Part shown: positions 1-7,048 of the stretch, one piece after another | Position numbering within the stretch: position 1 is the first letter of the stretch | How the letters are laid out: every line of letters starts with the position of its first letter | Assembly: GCA_964580655.1 (NCBI GenBank) | Contig: CAZOMR010000008.1 | Span: 1-29,973, forward strand | DNA from: CAZOMR01 sp964580655 | GTDB taxonomy: Bacteria; RBG-13-61-14; CAZOMR01 | DNA: 29,973 bases | Direction of reading: 5' to 3' | Notes under the pieces: model-generated | What the model saw: the letters and a program-made list of their open reading frames with translations, nothing else | The model's database searches: none | What the model was told of the DNA's origin: nothing | Translations under genes and position numbers: made by a program

Positions 1-1428
1 GTCATCGGTCTTGAGGTTCATGCCCAGCTTTTGACGAAGACCAAGATATTCTGCTCGTGCTCAACCGGGTTCGGGGCTGAGCCTAACACTCATGTGTGCC
101 CTGTGTGCCTGGGCATGCCGGGAGTTCTTCCTGTCTTGAACCGGCAGGTTGTGGAATACACCCTGAGAGCCGCACTGGCCATGCACTGCGAGATTCGGGA
201 GCGTAACTATTTCGCGCGCAAGAACTATTTTTACCCTGACCTTCCCAAGGGCTACCAGATCTCGCAGTACGAGTCCCCGATAGCGGAGCACGGCTGGGTG
301 GAGATTCAGACCGGGTCCGGGCCTAAGCGGATCAGGATCACGCGCATCCACATGGAGGAGGATGCGGGTAAGCTGGTTCATTCGGATGAATTCACGGCCG
401 CTGAATTAAGCTTTGTAGATTTCAACCGGTCTGGCGTTCCTCTCATGGAGATCGTGAGCGAGCCGGACCTTCGTTCTCCGGAGGATGCGGTGGAGTATCT
501 GCGCACGCTCAGGAACATACTTGTATACCTTGAGGTTTGCGACGGGAACATGCAGGAAGGCAGTCTGCGCTGTGATGCGAATATTTCTATCAGGCCTTCA
601 GGAAGCGAGAGGTTTGGCACGCGGACAGAGCTGAAGAACATGAACTCGTTCAAACATGTCCAGCGGGCTCTGGCCTTTGAGATAGAGAGACAGAAGCGGG
701 TGCTTGAATCTGGCAGAGAGGTGGTTCAGGAGACGCGGCTCTGGGAGGATGATTCGGGGAAGACGATCGGGATGCGCGGCAAGGAGGAATCGCATGATTA
801 CCGGTATTTCCCCGAGCCGGACCTTCTTCCGCTCGTGATTGATGATGAGTGGATCGAGCACGTGAAAGGTAGTCTGCCGGAGCTTCCGGAGGAAAAGAAT
901 GCCCGGTTCATTGAAGAATACAGGTTACCGGAATACGATGCCGGGGTTCTTTGTGCGGACAAGAATCTTGCAGATTACTTCGAGGCCGTTGTCCGGGAGG
1001 GCGTGGATGCGAAGCGGGCGTCTAACTGGATCATGACGGAACTCCTTCGCGAGCTGAACCGGGACGAGCGGGAGATAACGGAGTGCCCGGTCAGTCCGAA
1101 TGCACTTGCGGACCTGTTCAAGCTCGTGGATGACGGCACGATCTCCGGCAAGATAGCAAAGAGCGTTTTCATGGAGATGTACAATAGCGGCAAGTCCGCG
1201 GCCCAGATTGTGAAGGATAAGGGGTTGAGGCAGGTCACGGATGAGGCCGCGATCATGGCAGTGATAGAGAAGGTGATCGCGGATAATCCGAGGCAGGTCG
1301 AGCAGTTCAAGGCGGGCAAGGACAAGGTGATAGGGTTCTTTGTGGGCCAGGTGATGAAGGCCACGCAAGGCAAGGCCAACCCCCAGAAGGTCAACGAGCT
1401 TTTGCAAAAGAAGCTCACGGAGGCTTAA
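1..1428 (+). CDS. gatB: Aspartyl/glutamyl-tRNA(Asn/Gln) amidotransferase subunit B, 5' truncated by window edge
   Basis: GatB is the tRNA-binding and kinase/transamidase subunit of the GatCAB complex, which converts Glu-tRNA(Gln) or Asp-tRNA(Asn) to the amide form in the cytoplasm. The reading frame is open from base 1 and begins VIGLEVHAQL, the conserved N-terminus of the family, so only about ten residues are missing. The ATG at 31 is internal and not the true start. The cysteine-rich CSCST...CPVCLGMPG segment, the LPKGYQISQYE stretch and the DFNRSGVPLMEIV motif are all present. The C-terminal part (about the last 150 residues) is the helical GatB/Yqey tail that contacts tRNA. 475 residues are visible, matching the usual 475-485. 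A strong ribosome site for the next gene starts at its stop codon, so the two genes are probably co-transcribed. Presence of gatB suggests that this organism uses the indirect route to Gln- and/or Asn-tRNA. Confidence 0.97.
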   Translation, partial: VIGLEVHAQLLTKTKIFCSCSTGFGAEPNTHVCPVCLGMPGVLPVLNRQVVEYTLRAALAMHCEIRERNYFARKNYFYPDLPKGYQISQYESPIAEHGWVEIQTGSGPKRIRITRIHMEEDAGKLVHSDEFTAAELSFVDFNRSGVPLMEIVSEPDLRSPEDAVEYLRTLRNILVYLEVCDGNMQEGSLRCDANISIRPSGSERFGTRTELKNMNSFKHVQRALAFEIERQKRVLESGREVVQETRLWEDDSGKTIGMRGKEESHDYRYFPEPDLLPLVIDDEWIEHVKGSLPELPEEKNARFIEEYRLPEYDAGVLCADKNLADYFEAVVREGVDAKRASNWIMTELLRELNRDEREITECPVSPNALADLFKLVDDGTISGKIAKSVFMEMYNSGKSAAQIVKDKGLRQVTDEAAIMAVIEKVIADNPRQVEQFKAGKDKVIGFFVGQVMKATQGKANPQKVNELLQKKLTEA

Positions 1429-1443
1429 GGAGGACAGGATCGC

Positions 1444-4116
1444 ATGGGCAAGAAGATAGGAATAGCGGCCGCGGTTATAGTCGGCGTGATCATCATCGGT
1501 ATGATAGCGCTGAGATTTATCATCAACCCGGAGAATTACCGTGGGCAGATAATCTCCCAGGCGGAGAAGGCTCTAAACGGGAGGGAGGTTGAGATCGGGA
1601 AGATAGAACTCAAGCTCCTTGGGTTTGGTGTCAAGATAAATCAACTGGTGGTTTCAAATCTTGAGGGGTTCAGCGACGAGCCTCTTATTGATGTGGATGA
1701 GGTCGAGGTTCGTGTGGGGCTTTTCAGCCTGCTTACGGATACGATCAAGGTGAAAAAGATAGCACTGATCCAGCCTCTAATCTATGTTGAGCGAAACGAT
1801 AAAGGGGTTACAAGCCTCGATGATTTTCTTAAGCCTTCAAAGGAGGAGAAAGATCCGGATGCAGGGGCTCCGGTGGAATCAGAAACAAAGGGCGAGGGCA
1901 GGAATTTTCTTGTCAAGTCCGTGCGGATCAAGGGTGGGGAGTTGACTTTCGATGACATGGATTCCCCTACCGGGGAATATGTATCCGTGCAGATAAAGCA
2001 GTTGGATGTGGTAGCGAAGGACCTTGCACTTGACCGGCCTGTCAGTCTGAACCTCTCTGCGGCCATCTGTTCCGAGACCCAGGAGAAGAACTTTCAACTC
2101 AAGGGAACCGTGGGGCCTATCGGCGAGGCCTTTGAATTCAAGGAGACCGGGGCCGAGTTGAGCCTCGAATTTCATCCATTCGATATCAGCTTTCTAAGGC
2201 CCTACTACGAGGGATCCTTGCCAGTGGAGGTTGCCTCCGGAATTCTGGACATTGACCTCAAGGTTTCCGGCCGGGCTGACGAGGGTCTAAAGACAAGCGG
2301 CAGGGTTGGCATCCGTGAGTTTGCGTATGTGGACAAGGACCATACCTGGATGCCGACACCCAAGTTCGACCTGATGTTCGAGCATAGCGGGTTAGCCAGG
2401 CTTGATGATAAATCCTTCAGCCTGGATAAAGGCACTCTACAGGTCCGGGGCTTGACTCTCAATATAACAGGCACGGGCGAGGTGACGGATGCGGGCTTGA
2501 AATTCAGCGCGGAAGCTACGAGCAATAATTTTCAGCTCGAGCCGCTGATAGCTATCCTGGGGCCGGTGAAGAAGAGCCTCCAGGATATGGGGGTTGAGTT
2601 GAAGGGCTCTTCGGCTTTATCTTTGCATGCAAGCTCGGACGCGAAGATAATGTCAGCGGCCCTGGATTTGAATCTGGGCAATGCGAAGCTTACATATCCT
2701 GACATCCTTCGCAAGGTCCCGGGGGAGGAGTGTCATGTAAAGGTCAAACTCCGGATCAGCGATAAGGGTTACGAGTTTGAGCAGGCGCTGGCTCGGCTCA
2801 CCGGGTTTGAGCTTTCCGTGTCCGGGAATATCGGCACAGGCAAGGGCATGCCCGCGGACCTGGATTTTCGCACCAATACGGTGCCGCTCAACACCTTCAA
2901 GTCGAACCTTGTAATTCTCAAGGATTACAACCTTGACGGAGACCTGGAACTGGCGGGCAGGATTTCGGGCAGTCTTGAGGACACGGACAGGCTCACTATA
3001 ACACTTGGCAAAGCCTCTTTCGTGGCCAGGCATTCTGATCTGGATTTTAATGGCTCAATAACCGGTTTCTCATCGCCTGTGCTTGACTTTGAGCTTTCAT
3101 CCAGACAGATTGATCTGGATAAAATACTGGCCGATCTGCCCGAGAGTGAACCTGCAGAGACCAAAGGGGTGGAGAAAGTCGCCCCGTCAGAAGCGCTTGA
3201 TGAAGAGAGCTTTCTCGCAAAGGCCTCTGGTAAAGCCACCATTAACATCAAGAAGGTGATTTACGAGAAGGAGCCGATCAAGAACATCAAGGCTACGATC
3301 AAGATCAAGAAAGGACGCTTTATCAGCAGAGACCTCGGGTTGAGCGTGGCCGGGGGAACCTTTTCAATGCCGCTCACACTTGATTTCAGGGGCAAACACC
3401 TCGGATACAGCGTGGAGCCGAAATTCAGGAACATCAAGATGAATCCCCTGCTCACGGCATTTACCAGCCTGGATAATTCCATATACGGGACTGGCAAAGG
3501 AGCCATGAAGATTCAAGGCCGTGGCACTGAATGGGATGTTGCCTCAAAGAGCCTCAAGGGTTCGGGAAGTATCCAGATCAAGGACGGCACTATCAAGAAT
3601 GTAGACCTGGTCGGGGGGGTGCTGGGTGATTGGATCAATTCCGAGAGTCTGGAGAAATTGAGCAGATTAGCGCTCGGGGACAAGGCTTTCGAGCGGAACA
3701 TAGAGACCAGGTTCAAGGAGCTGTCCGCGGAATTCGGGGTTGGAAAGGGAAAGATCACTGTCAAGGACTGCAAGCTCAAGCATGACCAGGGGGTTTTCAA
3801 GCTGGAAGGGAAGCTCGGACTGGATTACAAGGCAAACCTGCGTGGCAGGGTCATTTTTAACAAGGATGCCAGCCGTGATTTTGCCAAACAGGCGGGCATA
3901 CCGGCTGATCTTCCCGGACTCTTTGACTGCAAGGGGCGACTGGTACTGGCACTCCGGGCAAAGGGCCGCTACCCGGACGACCTCAGAATATCCCTGGACA
4001 ATAAGAAATACGGCGAGATCATCCAGGAGAACCTCAAATGCGGCCTGGGGGAGAAGATTGAAGAGACAATCATGAAAGAGGGAGAAAAGCTACTAAAGGA
4101 CCTGTTCAATCCTTGA
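1444..4116 (+). CDS. AsmA-family envelope protein
   Basis: 890-residue protein of the AsmA/YhdP-like superfamily, which are inner-membrane-anchored periplasmic proteins linked to lipid transport and outer-membrane assembly (family knowledge). One N-terminal transmembrane helix spans about residues 5-26. An AsmA N-terminal beta-rich region follows (NPENYRGQI and the VEIGKIELKLLGFGVKI strand pattern). The C-terminal AsmA domain lies at about 590-850 and contains the characteristic GSIQIKDGTIKNVDLVG stretch. The middle consists of long alternating beta strands, consistent with a lipid groove. The start is set by AAGGAGGA at 1427-1434, ten bases before the ATG. It lies 15 bp after gatB, which fits a shared transcript. 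The exact substrate cannot be read from the sequence. Confidence 0.9.
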   Translation: MGKKIGIAAAVIVGVIIIGMIALRFIINPENYRGQIISQAEKALNGREVEIGKIELKLLGFGVKINQLVVSNLEGFSDEPLIDVDEVEVRVGLFSLLTDTIKVKKIALIQPLIYVERNDKGVTSLDDFLKPSKEEKDPDAGAPVESETKGEGRNFLVKSVRIKGGELTFDDMDSPTGEYVSVQIKQLDVVAKDLALDRPVSLNLSAAICSETQEKNFQLKGTVGPIGEAFEFKETGAELSLEFHPFDISFLRPYYEGSLPVEVASGILDIDLKVSGRADEGLKTSGRVGIREFAYVDKDHTWMPTPKFDLMFEHSGLARLDDKSFSLDKGTLQVRGLTLNITGTGEVTDAGLKFSAEATSNNFQLEPLIAILGPVKKSLQDMGVELKGSSALSLHASSDAKIMSAALDLNLGNAKLTYPDILRKVPGEECHVKVKLRISDKGYEFEQALARLTGFELSVSGNIGTGKGMPADLDFRTNTVPLNTFKSNLVILKDYNLDGDLELAGRISGSLEDTDRLTITLGKASFVARHSDLDFNGSITGFSSPVLDFELSSRQIDLDKILADLPESEPAETKGVEKVAPSEALDEESFLAKASGKATINIKKVIYEKEPIKNIKATIKIKKGRFISRDLGLSVAGGTFSMPLTLDFRGKHLGYSVEPKFRNIKMNPLLTAFTSLDNSIYGTGKGAMKIQGRGTEWDVASKSLKGSGSIQIKDGTIKNVDLVGGVLGDWINSESLEKLSRLALGDKAFERNIETRFKELSAEFGVGKGKITVKDCKLKHDQGVFKLEGKLGLDYKANLRGRVIFNKDASRDFAKQAGIPADLPGLFDCKGRLVLALRAKGRYPDDLRISLDNKKYGEIIQENLKCGLGEKIEETIMKEGEKLLKDLFNP

Positions 4117-4123
4117 GGGGTAT

Positions 4124-4251
4124 AGACGGTTTCATAACTTGTCATGAAACATTATGTTAAATTCTGGCATCTGGGTAGGGGCGCAATTTATTGCGCCCTC
4201 CTTCTGGGCGTGATGAATCACGCCCCTACTATCCGGGTTATGAAACCATCT
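4124..4251. repeat. 128-bp nested palindromic (MITE/REP-like) element
   Basis: Outer inverted repeats of 15 bp, agacggtttcataac at 4124-4138 and its complement at 4237-4251, match at 14 of 15 positions. Inside are two perfect 8-bp-stem hairpins with 4-base loops, at 4179-4198 (stem gggcgcaa) and 4206-4225 (stem gggcgtga). They are bracketed by GTAGGGGCG and its complement CGCCCCTAC. There is no coding capacity. The layout is that of a small non-autonomous mobile element or bacterial interspersed palindrome. It lies 7 bp after the AsmA stop and may also act in termination or mRNA stability (inference). Confidence 0.75.
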
Positions 4252-4263
4252 CTAGTTATTTTC

Positions 4264-4291
4264 TTGACCTGGGATGCAAAGATGGTATGAT
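4264..4291 (+). promoter_or_regulatory. Sigma-70-like promoter for the PilO-like gene set
   Basis: TTGACC at 4264-4269 and TATGAT at 4286-4291 are separated by 16 bp. Both are close to consensus. The gene starts 32 bp downstream and has a strong ribosome site, GGGGAGGG, at 4311-4318. Confidence 0.6.
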
Positions 4292-4323
4292 AGTGGTCAG
4301 ATTGCCAAACGGGGAGGGCAAGC

Positions 4324-5100
4324 ATGATTGATTGGGACGAGGTCAATTGGGGAAAAGGCATTGCCATCATTCTGGCCGGGATAATTGTGGTTGGCGCAGG
4401 CGTTTTTGTGCTGAATGATTATCTGAATTATCAGCGACTCCAGGAGTTGCTCACAGGGCAGATTGAGGAGCTGGATCAATTTTACGCCACATGGAAGCCG
4501 CCATCTGATCTGGAGATGAACCGGCTTGAGGTAAAACGCGACAGGCTTAACAAAGAGCTTCAAGCCGCACCCATTAGAATTCCAGCAACCATAGACCCGG
4601 TGGAGATCGAGAACACGATCCGCGAGGAGGCCGGGCGCAATGCTGTAGCGGTTTCTGATGTAAGCTTCATGGCGGAGAGCTCGCAGGGATTCTTCAAGAT
4701 TCAGCCAGTGCAGGTATCCTTCACAGGGGATAAAGAGCCGGTAGCAAATTTTCTCCGCCGGCTTGACCAGATTCCATATATTCATCAAATGGAGACGGCC
4801 CGACTAACCTTCGGCGAGATGATGAATATAACCCTCAACTTTTTCACCTTTGATAAGAAGAGCTGGGATGATCTCTACAAATGCAAATTGGCGGTTACTT
4901 TTCCCAAGATCGAAGACATTGATGTTGAAAAGGTCAAGGTCTTCAAAGGCAACCTGGATCAGCTCAAGAGTCAGGTGGACGACAAGCTGTCCTCGCTGGC
5001 CCGGACGAAAAAAGCGGTTAACCGGGAATGCGAGTTTGAGCGGGAGATAGGCGCCCTGGAGGAGCAGATCGGTCTGATCCGGGAGGTTACCTCCGAGTAA
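4324..5100 (+). CDS. PilO-like membrane-anchored protein, orphan
   Basis: 258-residue bitopic membrane protein: short cytoplasmic N-terminus, one transmembrane helix at about residues 13-33 (GIAIILAGIIVVGAGVFVL), a coiled coil at about 36-80, then an alpha/beta domain at about 85-180 and a second charged coiled coil near the C-terminus (about 195-258). The helix-coil-ferredoxin-like order resembles PilO/GspM-type inner-membrane alignment proteins of type IV pili and type II secretion. PilO partners (pilM, pilN, pilP, pilQ) are not in the window, and the C-terminal coil is longer than I expect for PilO, so this is a similarity of architecture and not a firm assignment. It has its own promoter and a strong ribosome site, and the next gene begins 14 bp after its stop. 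Confidence 0.6.
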   Translation: MIDWDEVNWGKGIAIILAGIIVVGAGVFVLNDYLNYQRLQELLTGQIEELDQFYATWKPPSDLEMNRLEVKRDRLNKELQAAPIRIPATIDPVEIENTIREEAGRNAVAVSDVSFMAESSQGFFKIQPVQVSFTGDKEPVANFLRRLDQIPYIHQMETARLTFGEMMNITLNFFTFDKKSWDDLYKCKLAVTFPKIEDIDVEKVKVFKGNLDQLKSQVDDKLSSLARTKKAVNRECEFEREIGALEEQIGLIREVTSE

Positions 5101-5114
5101 ATCTTTTCCAGCAC

Positions 5115-6131
5115 ATGAAAAAGCTGATACCCGGCTGGATTCATCAGCCCGGATGGCACTGCGCATCCACGGTCATCTCCGATGTCATGACCTTCAAGGG
5201 CCAGCCCATGAGCGAGGCGCTGTGCTTCGGGCTGGGCTCAGGGCTCGGCTTCGCCTACCTGGAAGCAGAAGAATTCAACCCCACTCGCATGACCGCTGTT
5301 CGGAGCCGGAACCTGGAGGAAAATTTCTTCGCGGCTATGGGCATTCCATCGGTGTGGCAGACAAGCCCTTCACCTGCCGAGGCACTTCAACAATCAAAGG
5401 ACTATATTGACCAGGGTATCCCGGTGCTCATTCGCGCGGACATCTTTCACCTGGATTACTATAAATCCAAAAGCCACTTTCCCGGACATGTAATCTGCAT
5501 GTGGGGCTATGATGATGCGGCGAAAGAGGTCTATGTCGCGGACACCGAGTGGCCTGGAATTCAGGCAGCGCCATACGAATCCATCCAGAAGGCCCGTTAC
5601 AGCCAGATGCCCGGGTATCAGGTCCGGGGAGATCATATCCCGGTCAAATTCCAGCTTCCATGTCCGGACTGGCAGGCTTCCATTCAAAAGGCCCTGCTAA
5701 GGCAGGCCAATGATCTGAAAAGCCCGGAATTCGGGGACCTGGTTCCCATGGGGTTTCCGGGTATGGTGCGCGCAAAGGAAAGAATTCCATCATGGCCTTC
5801 TGCCAGGGACTGGGCCTGGTCCGCACGATGGTTCTATCAGGTGATTGAGAAGCGCGGCACAGGTGGAGGAGCTTTTCGCAGACTCTATGCCATCTTTCTT
5901 GAAGAGATAGCAAAGATGGAACCGAGATTCAAGACCGAGGCCCCTGCTGAGGACATGTTCGCCATCGCAGAAAAGTGGACCGAACTCAGCCAGATCTTGA
6001 AGCAGATAAGCGAAAAGCAAGAACCCGATGGATTCGAGAATGCCGCGCAGAAAATCGGGGATATTCTCAATAAAGAGCGGGAATTTTTCTCCCGGGTCCA
6101 AAAAAAACTCGCAGGGGAGAGACCTTGTTGA
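5115..6131 (+). CDS. BtrH N-terminal-domain protein (papain-like fold, DUF4872-type)
   Basis: 338-residue soluble protein with the pattern of the butirosin biosynthesis protein H N-terminal family: an early HC pair (H15, C16), then PMSEALCFGLGSGLGFAYLE, and a later GHVICMWGYDD...VYVADTEW segment. C16, H125 and D143 line up as a papain/C39-like Cys-His-Asp triad. BtrH itself moves an acyl group from a carrier protein to the aminoglycoside butirosin. Relatives of this fold include peptidases and acyltransferases, so the substrate here is unknown. The C-terminal half is helical and resembles the DUF4872 region often fused to this domain. No carrier-protein or antibiotic-biosynthesis gene lies nearby. 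Its stop overlaps the start of the next gene by 7 nt, which suggests translational coupling. Confidence 0.75.
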   Translation: MKKLIPGWIHQPGWHCASTVISDVMTFKGQPMSEALCFGLGSGLGFAYLEAEEFNPTRMTAVRSRNLEENFFAAMGIPSVWQTSPSPAEALQQSKDYIDQGIPVLIRADIFHLDYYKSKSHFPGHVICMWGYDDAAKEVYVADTEWPGIQAAPYESIQKARYSQMPGYQVRGDHIPVKFQLPCPDWQASIQKALLRQANDLKSPEFGDLVPMGFPGMVRAKERIPSWPSARDWAWSARWFYQVIEKRGTGGGAFRRLYAIFLEEIAKMEPRFKTEAPAEDMFAIAEKWTELSQILKQISEKQEPDGFENAAQKIGDILNKEREFFSRVQKKLAGERPC

Positions 6132-7048
6132 AATTATCGTTGAAATTACCGTTGAAATTACCGTTGAAATTATCAGGCCGGGCATGGATTGTTATGGTGC
6201 TGGGCTCAACACTGGTTTTGCCGGTTTTGCTTAATGCCAAAAAGGAGCCGGAGTTGAACCACACCCGGATTTTCTATCCGAGCGGAGACCTACAGGTGTC
6301 CGCGGACCTGATCCGGCCTGTTGAGGGAAAGTGGCCCTTGATCCTCCTGAACCACGGCGAGATACGTCGCCGTCAGGAGGAACTCTTTCTTGATCCGAAG
6401 CGAAGTTTTATCGTGAGAAAAGGCCAGGACATAGCCCGGCAAGGCTATGTAGTCATGATTTGCCATTATCGTGGATTCGGGGCATCAGAGGGAGAGAGGG
6501 CTGGCCTGTGGGAGGACCTGGATGATCTGGAAGCTGGCCTGGACATGATCAGGAGGCAACCCTTTATGGACCCGGATCGGATAGCCCTGATCGGCGGGGA
6601 CATCGGAGGCACACTCACCTACCTCTTGTGCCAGAAAAGGACTGATATAAAGGCCGCAGTGGTGTTTGACGCACCGGTTGATTTTCTGGACCCTATAGGC
6701 GCATTTCGCCGGGACAATATTCTCACACTGCAAATACGCAAGGACCTTGCCAGGCGCATGGGCGGGTCCCCGGAGGATCGGCCAGAATTATACCGGCCTC
6801 TCTCGCCCTGCTATGAAATGAAAAAGATGCATGCCCCTGTTCTTATTATCCATGCAGGGGATGACAACTTTGTGCCATTGCGACAGGCACAACTCGCAAA
6901 ATCAGCGCTCCTGAAGAACCAGAAGCCCTTTAAGTTCCTGCTCGTGCCTGAGGCGGACCAGTATCTATTCTTTACTCCGGCCAAGAGAGGCCCGGGCAAA
7001 CTGGCCTGGCAGGAGGTTTACCGATTCCTTGAGAAATACCTGAAATGA
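6125..7048 (+). CDS. Exported alpha/beta-hydrolase-fold protein with altered catalytic triad
   Basis: 307 residues from a TTG start, chosen because GGGGAGA lies just upstream and because the resulting N-terminus is a plausible signal peptide (Lys/Arg-rich start, hydrophobic core about residues 21-36, cleavage near LNA-KK). The fold is that of the dienelactone hydrolase/S9-like group: LILLNHG strand and oxyanion region, the HYRGFGASEG turn, and an acid-loop HAGDDNFVPL (D246/D247). The nucleophile elbow, usually G-x-S-x-G, reads GGDIGG with Asp159 in the Ser place. The usual catalytic His, in a PEGxHGF-like loop, is Gln279 in PEADQYLF. It could be a pseudoenzyme, or could use Asp as nucleophile as haloalkane dehalogenases do, but the missing His argues against that. 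An ATG at 6194 is a weaker alternative start. The gene overlaps both neighbours. Confidence 0.8.
   Translation: MLKLSLKLPLKLPLKLSGRAWIVMVLGSTLVLPVLLNAKKEPELNHTRIFYPSGDLQVSADLIRPVEGKWPLILLNHGEIRRRQEELFLDPKRSFIVRKGQDIARQGYVVMICHYRGFGASEGERAGLWEDLDDLEAGLDMIRRQPFMDPDRIALIGGDIGGTLTYLLCQKRTDIKAAVVFDAPVDFLDPIGAFRRDNILTLQIRKDLARRMGGSPEDRPELYRPLSPCYEMKKMHAPVLIIHAGDDNFVPLRQAQLAKSALLKNQKPFKFLLVPEADQYLFFTPAKRGPGKLAWQEVYRFLEKYLK
6128..6175 (+). repeat. Four tandem 12-bp units at the 5' end of the hydrolase gene
   Basis: Units at 6128-6139, 6140-6151, 6152-6163 and 6164-6175 follow TTGAAATTAYCG, with the last ending in CA. They encode LKLS-LKLP-LKLP-LKLS in the n-region of the signal peptide. Every unit begins with TTG, a possible start codon. 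Because 12 is divisible by three, changes in copy number would keep the frame. Confidence 0.9.

Noticed and set aside
4206..4235. Hairpin after the AsmA gene as an intrinsic terminator
   Set aside because: The stem is good but no T-run follows on either strand; it is better explained as part of the larger nested palindromic element.
4297..4788. 163-codon open frame on the minus strand opposite the PilO-like gene
   Set aside because: It is antisense to a gene with a good promoter, ribosome site and transmembrane/coiled-coil structure, and its translation shows no recognisable motif.
5115..6131. Aminoglycoside (butirosin-like) biosynthetic cluster
   Set aside because: Only the BtrH-type domain is present; there is no acyl carrier protein, aminotransferase or glycosyltransferase set beside it.
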